33,906 bases of DNA from Streptomyces sp. MUM 203J (GTDB taxonomy: Bacteria; Actinomycetota; Actinomycetes; Streptomycetales; Streptomycetaceae), in contig NZ_JADWYO010000065.1 of assembly GCF_022414595.1 (NCBI RefSeq), positions 1 through 33,906 of the forward strand. The letters run 5' to 3'. How positions within the stretch are numbered: the first letter of the stretch is position 1; the number at the start of each line of letters is the position of its first letter. Below are positions 16,281 through 25,376 of this stretch, in pieces. The position numbers and the translations under genes were made by a program. A model generated the notes under the pieces. The model saw only the letters and a program-made list of their open reading frames with translations. It ran no database searches and was not told the origin of the DNA.

Positions 16281-16322
16281 TTCAACAAACTGTTGACGTC
16301 GTCTTCGGGGCCTCCCTACGCT
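16281..16322 (+). promoter_or_regulatory. Catalase promoter with uricase-type operator
   Basis: TTCAACAAACTGTTGAC (16281-16297) differs from the uricase-operon operator at one of 17 bases. It overlaps the -35 TTGACG (16293-16298), followed after 18 nt by TACGCT (16317-16322). The geometry matches the uricase promoter exactly. The rest of the 274-bp gap after glxR (from 16095) shows only GC-rich sequence. Confidence 0.72.
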
Positions 16323-16368
16323 CCAGAGCACCGCCAGCAGCTCCCGCACGGAAGGTCACCAGGTCACG

Positions 16369-17826
16369 ATGTCGAAGCGTGTGCTCACGACTGAGTCCGG
16401 CGCCCCGGTCGCCGACAACCAGAACTCCACCACCGCCGGTATCGGTGGCCCGCTCCTCATCCAGGACCAGCACCTGATCGAGAAGCTCGCCCGCTTCAAC
16501 CGGGAGCGCATACCCGAGCGTGTCGTCCACGCCCGCGGCTCCGGCGCGTACGGCCGCTTCGAGGTGACCGACGACGTCACCGCGTACACAAAGGCGGACT
16601 TCCTCTCCGAGGTCGGCAAGCGTACCGATCTGTTCATCCGCTTCTCGACCGTCGCGGACTCCCTCGGCGGCGCGGACGCGGTCCGCGACCCGCGCGGCTT
16701 CGCGGTGAAGTTCTACACCGAGGAGGGCAATTACGACCTCGTCGGCAACAACACCCCGGTGTTCTTCATCAAGGACCCTCTGAAGTTCCCCGACTTCATC
16801 CACTCGCAGAAGCGCGACCCGTTCACGGGCAAGCAGGAGCCGGACAACGTCTGGGACTTCTGGGCCCACGCCCCCGAGGCCACGCACCAGGTGACCTGGC
16901 TCATGGGCGACCGCGGCATCCCCGCCTCGTACCGGCACATGAACGGCTACGGCTCCCACACCTACACATGGACCAACGCCGAGGGTGAGGCGTTCTTCGT
17001 CAAGTACCACTTCAAGACGGACCAGGGCATCCGCTGCCTGACCTCCGAGCAGGCCGCCGAGGTCGTCGGCTCCGACGCCAACTCGCACCAGACGGACCTG
17101 CTCCAGGCCATCGAGCGCGGCGTGTTCCCGTCCTGGACGGTGTACGTGCAGATCATGCCGGCGGCGGAGGCTGCGCACTACCGCTTCAACCCGTTCGACC
17201 TGACCAAGGTGTGGCCGCACGCCGACTACCCGCTGCGCCGGGTCGGCCGGATGGTCCTCGACCGCAACCCGGACAACGTGTTCGCGGAGGTCGAGCAGGC
17301 CGCGTTCTCCCCGAACAACTTCGTGCCCGGCATCGGCCCGTCCCCGGACAAGATGCTCCAGGGCCGGCTCTTCGCCTACGCGGACGCCCACCGCTACCGC
17401 CTGGGCGTCAACCACACCCAGCTGCCGGTCAACGCGCCGAAGGCGGCAGTCGCGGACAACTACGGCCGGGACGGCTTCATGGCCACCCGCAACGGCTCCC
17501 GCTACGACAAGAACTACGAGCCCAACTCCTATGACGGCCCGGCCGAGACCGGCCAGGTCCTGTCCGCGGCCCTCGCGGTGAGCGGCCATACCGGCACCCA
17601 CGCGGCCCCGGCGCACGTCAAGGACGACGACTTCTTCCAGGCGGGCGAGCTGTACCGGCTCATGTCCGAGGACGAGAGGGGCCGTCTGGTGGCCAACATC
17701 GCGGGCGGCCTGTCGCAGGTCTCCCGTGGGGACGTCCTCGAGAAGAACCTCGCCCACTTCCACGCCGCCGACCCGGAGTACGGCAGGCGGGTGGAGGCGG
17801 CGGTCCGCGCGCTGCGCGACGAGTGA
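16369..17826 (+). CDS. katA: Monofunctional haem catalase, small subunit
   Basis: Breaks H2O2 into water and O2. At 485 residues it is a small-subunit (clade 3-like) catalase. The distal His lies in RVVHARGSGAYGRFEVT near residue 54. FIRFSTVADSLGGADAVRDP follows, then the distal Asn in YDLVGNNTPVFFIKDP. The haem Tyr is in RLFAYADAHRYRLGVNH near residue 340. It is downstream of glxR but has its own promoter with the uricase operator, so it probably protects the cell while urate is oxidised. The ATG has a GGAAGG site somewhat far away (about 14 nt). A hairpin follows the stop. Confidence 0.96.
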   Translation: MSKRVLTTESGAPVADNQNSTTAGIGGPLLIQDQHLIEKLARFNRERIPERVVHARGSGAYGRFEVTDDVTAYTKADFLSEVGKRTDLFIRFSTVADSLGGADAVRDPRGFAVKFYTEEGNYDLVGNNTPVFFIKDPLKFPDFIHSQKRDPFTGKQEPDNVWDFWAHAPEATHQVTWLMGDRGIPASYRHMNGYGSHTYTWTNAEGEAFFVKYHFKTDQGIRCLTSEQAAEVVGSDANSHQTDLLQAIERGVFPSWTVYVQIMPAAEAAHYRFNPFDLTKVWPHADYPLRRVGRMVLDRNPDNVFAEVEQAAFSPNNFVPGIGPSPDKMLQGRLFAYADAHRYRLGVNHTQLPVNAPKAAVADNYGRDGFMATRNGSRYDKNYEPNSYDGPAETGQVLSAALAVSGHTGTHAAPAHVKDDDFFQAGELYRLMSEDERGRLVANIAGGLSQVSRGDVLEKNLAHFHAADPEYGRRVEAAVRALRDE

Positions 17827-17840
17827 CCGCCTCGTAGGCG

Positions 17841-17877
17841 GCGTACGGCGGCCGACGGGAGGTCCGTCGCCGTACGC
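17841..17877 (+). terminator. Catalase terminator
   Basis: Perfect 10-bp arms GCGTACGGCG (17841-17850) and CGCCGTACGC (17868-17877) with a 17-nt GC-rich loop, 15 nt after the catalase stop. Confidence 0.6.
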
Positions 17878-17936
17878 GGTCCGTCATGCGGCCCGGATGA
17901 GGGGTGGCCGCGTGTACGGACAGGCGAGGGCCGCGG

Positions 17937-18222
17937 TGGTGTTCGCACCAGTGCGGTGGTGAGGAGTGGCCGGTCTCCCTCCAGACCCGAAGGAGGGGCG
18001 GCCGGTTCACTCCGCCGTACACCACCGCGGTCCCTCTCTCCCCTTGCGGGCCCCTCCGGGGAGCCCCTTGTGCCCCGTCCGGCGGCGCGAACGTCCTGTC
18101 GCGCCAGCCTCGCGCCGTTGGACGGTTTCCACTTCCCCCTTGGACCTCCCACCGTCCTGTACCACCCGCCGCACAGAGCCAGAGCGCGGAGTTCCGTTTA
18201 CGGTCCGGAACTCCGCGCTCTG
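17937..18222 (+). ncRNA. Candidate structured non-coding RNA ending in an intrinsic terminator
   Basis: No convincing ORF covers this stretch, but stems are packed in it. A TTCG-capped hairpin lies at 17937-17950. An outer stem GCGGTGGT/ACCACCGC (17953-17960, 18021-18028) encloses a nested imperfect hairpin at 17963-18013. A smaller hairpin follows at 18048-18066. A 16-bp stem (18075-18090 with 18110-18125) includes two G-U pairs that would be A-C mismatches on the other strand, which points to plus-strand transcription. The end is a perfect 17-bp terminator followed by TTTT. No promoter was found upstream, so it may be an independent RNA or a long catalase 3' region past a leaky terminator. 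It matches no RNA family I can name. Confidence 0.4.
18180..18222 (+). terminator. Strong intrinsic terminator
   Basis: Perfect 17-bp arms (18180-18196 and 18206-18222), a 9-nt loop, then CTTTTC. This is the only classical hairpin-plus-T-run in this part of the window and works on the plus strand. Confidence 0.8.
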
Positions 18223-18231
18223 CTTTTCGGG

Positions 18232-18345
18232 CAGCACGCACCCCGAGCCACGGCTTCGGGAACAGTTCGGGAACGGACCGCGGCGTTCTTGCCCCGTCGT
18301 CCCTTCGCGGCGGGCATCGTGGAACACCCCTTGAAGGACGGCACC
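18232..18345. repeat. Diverged direct repeat, copy 1
   Basis: Related to 21148-21251. The 31-bp core 18295-18325 differs from 21200-21230 at one base. Copy 1 has an extra 11-bp duplication (TTCGGGAACAG/TTCGGGAACGG near 18255-18276), so reading frames are not kept between copies and the repeat is probably non-coding. The gap from here to 18492 shows no gene. Confidence 0.6.
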
Positions 18346-18492
18346 AGGCGCAGTGGCGCCGGGACGGGAAGCGGGAGAGCCAACGGGAATCCCGGCAGCA
18401 TCCATCTCGGCGGACGGCAGATCCTTCAAACCCGGACCAGACACCACCGTCAAGATGGACCCAATTTGGCCGTGGCTGCCGACATCTTGAAG

Positions 18493-18918
18493 ATGACCAC
18501 CTCTTCACCCTCTACCGGACGACGTCCCGCTCTCGCCGGCGCACAGGTCTGGTACAAAATCGGATCTCCGAGGGAAGTCGGCCAGCCCTGCGGAGTCAAC
18601 GCGATTCAGCAGGTGAGCGGGCGCGGCAGGACGGCTTTGGCCCTCACCGGGGAGAAGAAGGTTGAGACACTCATCAAGAAGGCGATCGCGATTGACGCGA
18701 AGCGACTCTCGGGCGGCTTCGGGTCCAAGAGCTACGCCGTGAGCAACCAGACCCGCTGCGAGGCCCCTAAGGGTAGGTTCGGTATCGTGCAGTCCTACCC
18801 CCTCTACAGGCTGTACCAGGATATGGCCTACGAGGACGGCTTCCCCACGAACAAGCAGATCTTCGCGCACAAGCCCGTCGGCGTGTGCTTCAACCGGTGG
18901 ACAGCGAAGGCCAAGTAA
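18493..18918 (+). CDS. Protein of unknown function
   Basis: A 141-residue basic protein I do not recognise. Third positions are mostly G or C in this frame, especially after codon 50, which supports coding against the antisense frame. The C-terminal half (GGFGSKSYAVSNQTRCEAPK, then QSYPLYRLYQDMAYEDGFPT and AHKPVGVCFNRWTAKAK) is rich in Tyr and Lys with two Cys, like a small folded domain. No signal peptide or membrane segment is visible. The start is uncertain: ATG 18493 lacks a good ribosome site and GTG 18472 is in frame. It ends in TAA 28 nt before the lipoprotein start, so the two are probably cotranscribed. Confidence 0.55.
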   Translation: MTTSSPSTGRRPALAGAQVWYKIGSPREVGQPCGVNAIQQVSGRGRTALALTGEKKVETLIKKAIAIDAKRLSGGFGSKSYAVSNQTRCEAPKGRFGIVQSYPLYRLYQDMAYEDGFPTNKQIFAHKPVGVCFNRWTAKAK

Positions 18919-18946
18919 GCGAAGGCGGATGGCGAGGAGTGGTCCC

Positions 18947-19534
18947 ATGCCTCAGAAAATCAGCAGCGCCGCCGTCGCGGCTACCCTTGCCGTCTGTTTG
19001 AGCGGTTGCATCGAGGCGCCACCTCCGGATACTTCCCCCGAAAGGAACGCATTCACCCCTTTATCCGAATTAGAGGTGATTGCTGTTTCAGACAATCCGC
19101 TAGAGGCCATCGGCAGCTTCCCGGGCGAGGAGCCCGTCAAGATTCTCGCCGAAGTAAAGCAAGGTCCATATCGAATCCTGGCATACGCCAGCGAATCATC
19201 TTGCGGCCTGACCTCATCCAGTGACGGTGCAGGGAGCGGCAAGACTCACCTTGCCTCGAAGTGGCCGACCGGAGAAAATGGCGCGACCCTCCACCCCGGA
19301 GGACCCTACAACATTTCATCGAGCGACGACGGATTCGGCTTCTTGATCTCCATGGCTTGCGGTCGAAATGCCATGGTAATTCAATACAGATCCGCCGAGC
19401 TGAGAGACTCAGGCGAGGCGGAATCGCGTGGCCACGTCTCGGTAGACTCCACAGAAGGTCAATCTGCGACTTCACGCATTGTCGTTGGCGGGCAGAAGGT
19501 GCGGGAGAGAATCGCCACCCAGGCGGAACACTAA
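18947..19534 (+). CDS. Secreted lipoprotein of unknown function with two TTA codons
   Basis: A 195-residue protein with a type II signal peptide: MPQK, hydrophobic AAVAATLAVC and lipobox LSGC with the lipidated Cys at 21. It should be anchored outside the cell membrane. The mature part has two further Cys (in ESSCGLTSSS and SMACGRNAM), possibly a disulfide, and no domain I recognise. GAGGAG about 8 nt upstream fixes ATG 18947 over ATG 18929. Residues 39 and 42 are encoded by TTA (19061-19063, 19070-19072). In Streptomyces TTA needs the bldA tRNA, so translation may be limited to late growth. Codon use is less GC-biased than in neighbours, suggesting recent acquisition. Confidence 0.72.
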   Translation: MPQKISSAAVAATLAVCLSGCIEAPPPDTSPERNAFTPLSELEVIAVSDNPLEAIGSFPGEEPVKILAEVKQGPYRILAYASESSCGLTSSSDGAGSGKTHLASKWPTGENGATLHPGGPYNISSSDDGFGFLISMACGRNAMVIQYRSAELRDSGEAESRGHVSVDSTEGQSATSRIVVGGQKVRERIATQAEH

Positions 19535-19593
19535 GGCGCACGGAACTGCATTCCTGAAGCCGACTCGTCAGCGGCGACGAGGAATCCGGTCCC

Positions 19594-19836
19594 ATGGGCC
19601 AGGTGAGCACGCTGCCGAGCCGTGGCGGCCATCCCGTCGTCACCACCTTCAAGGCCGCCTACTCACCTGGGATGAAGCCGGACGGTTTCCGCAGCTGGGC
19701 TCGGCGTCACGGCATCGCGGCCGTCTCCTGCTGCCGCGCCTCGGGCGGCAGGGGCCAGGCGACCGCGCTGTGGGACGTGGCCGATCTCGTCGGTGCTCTT
19801 GCGCGAGGGGGCCGACGAGCTGAGGATGCCGCGTGA
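19594..19836 (+). CDS. Small HTH-like protein, possibly a fragment
   Basis: An 80-residue ORF with GC-rich third positions and a GAGGA about 10 nt before its ATG. The stretch SPGMKPDGFRSWARRHGIAAV followed by TALWDVADLVGALAR resembles the DNA-binding helix pair of small phage or plasmid regulators, in which a residue such as Trp-Asp precedes the last helix. The N-terminal 20 residues look unrelated. It may be a remnant of a longer regulator or a real small protein. It is 59 nt after the lipoprotein gene. Confidence 0.4.
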   Translation: MGQVSTLPSRGGHPVVTTFKAAYSPGMKPDGFRSWARRHGIAAVSCCRASGGRGQATALWDVADLVGALARGGRRAEDAA

Positions 19837-19965
19837 GCCAGCAGCACCTTCGCCAGGTGATCACACAATCGGGTGAATCGCGGCATCAGGTGTATCCGGA
19901 CCCGAGGGCTGGGCTGTCTCATGCGCAGACAGTCCACGTCCCCCGAGAATCGGAGCGCCCACACC

Positions 19966-20715
19966 GTGCGGACCTCTCGCTATGCCCTGATGGCTGCTCT
20001 TGCCGTGCTCGTTCTCAGCGGCTGTGAGGATTCACAGCCAGATGGGGAGGCAGCCGCGTCACCGGCCGCTTCCTCGTCCTCTCCGGCGGTCGCTTCTCCG
20101 CTTCGGTCGCCTTCGCCAACGGCCTCCGCTTCGCCCACGTCGAGCCCCATACCGGGCATGCCCATCGTCCAGGGCGACACCTACGAGCAGGCCCAAAGGC
20201 GCCTCTCCGAGGCCGCCGTGCCTGACGCGCGCCTCACGGTCGCCGCCATGCACAAGGACGTCACCCTGCCCGCAGACCACGACGACTGGCGTGTCTGCGA
20301 GGCGACGCCCGCCTCCGGCACGCGGCTCACCTCCACGACCGTGGTCGTGCTGAAGCTCGCCGGGGAGATCGGTGACTGCGATACCAGCTACCACGGCTAC
20401 CTTCACCAGAAGAACGACCCGGCCTACACGCCGCCCAAGCCCACGTACAGTCCCAAGCCGAAGCCCGTCTACACCCCGCAGCCCGTCAGGACCTACACCC
20501 CCGCCCCCACCAAGACCACCAGCAGGCCCGCCGGAAGCTCCATGATCACCTGCCCCGACGGGAAGTCCGGCTACGCCTGCACCTCCAACGGTCACCCGGT
20601 TGTCGACGGCCAGTTCTGCCCCAAGGCCGACCGCGGCCGCACCCTGAAGGCCACCAACGGAACCATGGTCACCTGCTCCTACGACCCCAGCGTGACCCCG
20701 TACCGCTGGCAGTGA
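19966..20715 (+). CDS. Lipoprotein with a PASTA-like domain and Pro-rich linker
   Basis: A 249-residue exported lipoprotein from GTG 19966, with signal VRTSRYALMAALAVLV and lipobox LSGC. A Ser/Ala/Pro linker (to about residue 65) leads to one PASTA-like domain: VQGDTYEQAQRRLSEAAVPD, then DDWRVCEATPASGTRLTSTT, which has the W-x-V-C and P-x-x-G features of Streptomyces PASTA repeats. Next come a Pro/Lys/Tyr-rich segment (KPTYSPKPKPVYTPQP) and a Cys-rich tail (ITCPDGKSGYACTSNG, GQFCPKAD, VTCSYDP). PASTA domains bind peptidoglycan, so a cell-wall role is likely. ATG 19921 in frame is an alternative; GTG 19966 has GGAG 10 nt upstream and gives a normal signal length. Confidence 0.78.
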   Translation: MRTSRYALMAALAVLVLSGCEDSQPDGEAAASPAASSSSPAVASPLRSPSPTASASPTSSPIPGMPIVQGDTYEQAQRRLSEAAVPDARLTVAAMHKDVTLPADHDDWRVCEATPASGTRLTSTTVVVLKLAGEIGDCDTSYHGYLHQKNDPAYTPPKPTYSPKPKPVYTPQPVRTYTPAPTKTTSRPAGSSMITCPDGKSGYACTSNGHPVVDGQFCPKADRGRTLKATNGTMVTCSYDPSVTPYRWQ

Positions 20716-21147
20716 CACCCACTGCGGGGAGGTGCGCATACGCAGCGGCGTCCTTTCGGCCCTGCCTGGGGCACCGCTGCAGTCGCCAAAGCGGCGGACG
20801 CCGGGCCGACGGGCGTAGGCGCGGGCAGTTCGCATCCGCCGAGCGTCCCGGCCAGGGCCTGCTGGGGGTGGTGACCGGCCGCGATCCGCGCGGCCTTGAG
20901 GCGGGCGTCCCCATGCTGCGCTCAGGCTGTGGGTGACGCGTGCAGTGTCACCGTAGAGCGCCGCGATGGCTACTGGTCACCGTCGACGAGGGTGAGAAGT
21001 TCGTCGTCACCTGCGCGCGGAACCCCGGCACCGGCCTCACACCGTCGCGGACCGTGGACGAAGGCCGGCACGCCCTGCTGCTCCCCTCCGCCCATGACCC
21101 GTTCGGGCAGCGGTGTGAGCCGGGACGGCACCCGCCACGCGTTTGAG
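20716..21147. other. Stretch without a supported gene
   Basis: No ORF here has family motifs. A plus-strand frame around 20940-21146 (TVDEGEKFVVTCARNPGTG) reads like protein but has no ribosome site and breaks at both ends, so it may be a decayed gene fragment. Confidence 0.4.
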
Positions 21148-21251
21148 CAGCACGCCACCCGAGTCGCGGCCTCGGGAGCGGATCGCGGCGTCCCTGACTC
21201 GTCGTCCCTTCACGGCGGGCATCGTGGAACGCCCCCGGGAAAGACGGCACC
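21148..21251. repeat. Diverged direct repeat, copy 2
   Basis: Same orientation as 18232-18345, starting at the same CAGCACGC and ending at GGCACC. The core 21200-21230 differs from copy 1 at one of 31 bases, while flanks are more diverged. The two copies bracket the lipoprotein genes. Confidence 0.6.
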
Positions 21252-21291
21252 GTCGCGGAGGGCCCCTGCCGAAACCGGATTCCGGTGTCTC

Positions 21292-21762
21292 TCACCGCGA
21301 CTGGTGGACCATGATGACGAGATCGGACGCAGTGCCGTCAGGCTCGGCCGTCGCGCCCCCGTGTGTCTCCCGCTCGGTGAAGCCGGAGGATTCATAGAGG
21401 GAACGGGCACGGTGGTTGTGCTTCTTCACGTCCAGCCAGACCGTTCGCGCACCGTGCTGCTGGTACGCCCAGTCGAGCACGGCTTGGAGCAGGGCACGCC
21501 CTCGTCCCGTCCCGCGGCGGGCAGGTGCGATCACTATTCTGCGCAGCTCGACGTCCTCGCTGCGGTGCAGGCCTGCGAGTACGGCGAACCCCACGGGAGT
21601 TCCGCCGTCCGTGGCGACGACGTGCTCCTGGTCGGGATCGGCCAGGGCCCGGGCATGCCAGGCGGGCCCGGTCTCGCCCAGCCACATGGAGGTGTCCCGT
21701 TCGGTCTCCCAGCTGATCAGGGCTTCGAGGTCGTTCGGCGCGGTGGGACGGACTGTCAGCAT
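21292..21762 (-). CDS. GNAT-family N-acetyltransferase
   Basis: A 156-residue acetyl-CoA-dependent transferase. It starts with MLTVRPTAPNDLEALISWE, has VELRRIVIAPARRGTGRGRA with the acetyl-CoA-binding R-x-G-x-G-R loop near residue 78, and ends with NHRARSLYESSGF, the usual last strand and helix of the fold. The substrate is unknown. ATG 21762 fits the fold start. The frame is open further upstream, but that part is transposase-like sequence and not part of this gene. No clear ribosome site is seen, so expression level is doubtful. It lies alone in the accessory stretch. Confidence 0.82.
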   Translation of the reverse strand: MLTVRPTAPNDLEALISWETERDTSMWLGETGPAWHARALADPDQEHVVATDGGTPVGFAVLAGLHRSEDVELRRIVIAPARRGTGRGRALLQAVLDWAYQQHGARTVWLDVKKHNHRARSLYESSGFTERETHGGATAEPDGTASDLVIMVHQSR

Positions 21763-21779
21763 GTCAGCACCATAGTTGG

Positions 21780-21960
21780 CGGAGCGCCGCCTGCCGCCGC
21801 TCGTTGGCGGCTGCCACGATCTCACGACGGCCGAAGCGGAGGCGGGTTCTACGAGCCTGGACACCATGGCGACGGCCGTGGCCGGGCTGCCGGCGCCGCG
21901 AGTGACCCGGGTGCGGAGCCCGACCGTGAAGACCGCGTCCAAGGGCGCGCGCTGGATGGC
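21780..21960 (-). pseudogene. IS256-type transposase C-terminal relic
   Basis: Read on the minus strand, PLDAVFTVGLRTRVTRGAGS followed by PATAVAMVSRLVEPA resembles the conserved tail of actinobacterial IS256 transposases (usual pattern R-T-R/K-V-T-K-G-x-G-S ... A-M-x-F-K-L-V-E-x-A). After a frame slip, RLRFGRREIVAAA resembles the following RWRAVNAPHLVAL block. No catalytic DDE region is present. The recall of the family pattern is from memory and was not searched. Confidence 0.5.
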
Positions 21961-21990
21961 CGCTGACGCCCGGTCCGTCTCCGGCGGCAT

Positions 21991-22450
21991 GCTCCGGCGC
22001 CGCGTGGCTCACCGAAGCGACCCTCACCGCTGGAGTCCGGACCACGTGGGGCGACGAGCGGCCGTCCGTACGCCGACCCCGGCGACAGGCGAATCGGGCA
22101 GGTGCATCAGACTGCCGGGCCCGGAGGTGCGATGTCCTTGTCCGGTGCCTTCCTCGTCCGCCGCCGGAGTGAGGCCGCTGCTCCCCGGAGCGCTCACTCC
22201 CCTGCCGTAACGCCACTTGGGGGGCTCGGCGTCGATGACACCGTCGGCGGCAGCGGCGGCGGACGTGTGGCTGTGCCGTGCGGGAACCCTGCTGCCCGGG
22301 CCCGTCCCCGCCGTCAGCGTGACCGCGGCCCTGACGGCTGCCTCGTCGTGATGGGCGCCCCCCGTGAAGCTGCGCGTGCGCCCGCTGCCACGCCGGGCGT
22401 CCGCCCGTGGGGTTCCAGGGTGACCCGTCGTGCGGGGCGGCGCGGCGGCG
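21991..22450. other. Stretch without a supported gene
   Basis: GC-rich sequence between the transposase relic and the gcl terminator. Frames are open on both strands but none shows a motif, a ribosome site with a matching start, or a consistent protein-like composition. Confidence 0.5.
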
Positions 22451-22496
22451 CCGGACGGCCCCCGCCCCGGTGAGTTCCGGGACGGGGGCCGTCCGG
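22451..22496 (-). terminator. gcl terminator
   Basis: 20-bp arms (22451-22470 and 22477-22496) with one mismatch and a 6-nt loop TGAGTT, 18 nt after the gcl stop on the minus strand. Confidence 0.75.
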
Positions 22497-22514
22497 CTCC
22501 CCTGCGGCAGTGGC

Positions 22515-24299
<1,785 letters not shown>

Positions 24300-24373
24300 G
24301 GATGCTCCTGCTTCGGCCTGGCGGATGCGGGCTCTGTCGCGCCAACCTGAGAGCTGCGATCCGATTCATCGGA

Positions 24374-24409
24374 TTCCGCAATGCGGAAGTTTAGTTCTGT
24401 TATACGGAA
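24374..24409 (-). promoter_or_regulatory. Tandem AllR-like operator boxes at gcl
   Basis: TTCCGCAATGCGGAA (24374-24388) is a perfect palindrome, and TTCTGTTATACGGAA (24395-24409) lies 21 bp away. On the minus strand a TAAACT (24393-24388) between them is a possible -10, so the arrangement relative to the promoter matches aceB. The -35 is weak (ACATTG-like near 24416-24411). Confidence 0.68.
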
Positions 24410-24516
24410 GCAATGTAGGGGTGATCCGCAGAACCCGTCAAGGGATGGCCGAATGCCCTCCCCGGCGCCCGCGCGTCGTGGACGATGAGGCGCGGACATG
24501 AAGGAGGCCTGGCGAC

Positions 24517-25359
24517 GTGGGAGCAGAGCGAGCCGAAGGAGCGGAAGGGACCGTGGGCGACGCTGTGCCGGTGCGCTGCCCCGTCTGCCGCCGCACGCAC
24601 GTGTACACGGCGAGCGCCTATCCATGCAGGTGCGGCGCGCCCGTCGCCCCGCCCCTGGTGCGCGGCGCCCCGGCCGACCCGATCACCCACCTCACCTGGA
24701 GCGACGCCTGGGTCACGGTCCGCTGCCGGGCGTGCGGGCGCCAGAACCAGTCACCCCAGCCGGAGCTGGGCTGCCCCTGCGGGACGGTGCTGCGGCTGCC
24801 GGTGCGGCCGGTGACGGCCGCCGGGACCGAGCCGGACGCGGCCACGGCGACGGCGACCGGGTCGTGCGGGCCGGGACCGGCCGCCGACGGGCCGTCCACG
24901 AGCGATGCGGCCACCGCTCCCGGCGGCTCCGCCGGGCCCGGTCCGCAGCCGCCCCCGGCAGCCCCCGTACGCCCGCCCTTCACGCCCGTCACCATCCGCA
25001 CCGCCCGAGACGTGGTGACAGCCGCCGCGCGCTACCTGGCCTGGCTCGGCTTCCGCGACCTCGTCCAGCCGGAGGAGCAGCGGCCCGTCCTGGCGTACGG
25101 CATCGAGCTGCGGGGCTCCGGACTGATCGCCCAGGTGGACCCGACGACCCGGCCCGTGCCGCTGCGTGCCGTCGAGTGCCTGTGGCTGGAGGGGCTCGCC
25201 GCCTCCTCGGCGGCCGTCTGCTTCTCCCTGGCCGGGTACGAGCCCGAGGCCCGCGCCCGCGCGGCGGGCGTCGGCCTGCCGCTGTTCGTCATGGACCTCA
25301 CCGGCAGCCCGCAGCCCGTCAACCCCCCGGCGCAGGCACTCGTCGCGCAGGGCGCCTGA
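24517..25359 (+). CDS. Zinc-ribbon protein with a degenerate Mrr-like domain
   Basis: A 280-residue protein. Two zinc ribbons are suggested by CPVC (21-24) with CRC (37-39), and CRAC (70-73) with CPC (86-88). A low-complexity Ala/Pro/Thr linker spans about 100-155. The C-terminal part (about 158-262) resembles an Mrr/restriction endonuclease fold: a helix AARYLAWLGFRDL, a strand ELRGSGLIAQVD, then AAVCFSLAGYEPEARARAAG and LPLFVMD. The Q/E-x-K catalytic residues expected after the VD strand are not visible (LRAVECLWLEG), so it may bind rather than cut DNA. GTG 24517 is chosen because AAGGAGG (24501-24507) lies 9 nt upstream. Confidence 0.7.
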   Translation: MGAERAEGAEGTVGDAVPVRCPVCRRTHVYTASAYPCRCGAPVAPPLVRGAPADPITHLTWSDAWVTVRCRACGRQNQSPQPELGCPCGTVLRLPVRPVTAAGTEPDAATATATGSCGPGPAADGPSTSDAATAPGGSAGPGPQPPPAAPVRPPFTPVTIRTARDVVTAAARYLAWLGFRDLVQPEEQRPVLAYGIELRGSGLIAQVDPTTRPVPLRAVECLWLEGLAASSAAVCFSLAGYEPEARARAAGVGLPLFVMDLTGSPQPVNPPAQALVAQGA

Positions 25360-25376
25360 GGGGCATCATTCTGAGC

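Noticed and set aside
17933..17961. GCGGTGGTG repeated twice as a direct repeat or CRISPR-like unit
   Set aside because: Only two copies at 20-bp distance, better explained as parts of the stem structures. No CRISPR array is present in the window.
20940..21146. Short plus-strand frame with protein-like text
   Set aside because: No ribosome site, no family match and no intact ends; kept only as a possible decayed fragment.
24498..25376. ATG 24498 as start of a gene overlapping the zinc-ribbon ORF
   Set aside because: That frame lacks motifs until the GNAT start at 25377; the AAGGAGG site serves GTG 24517.
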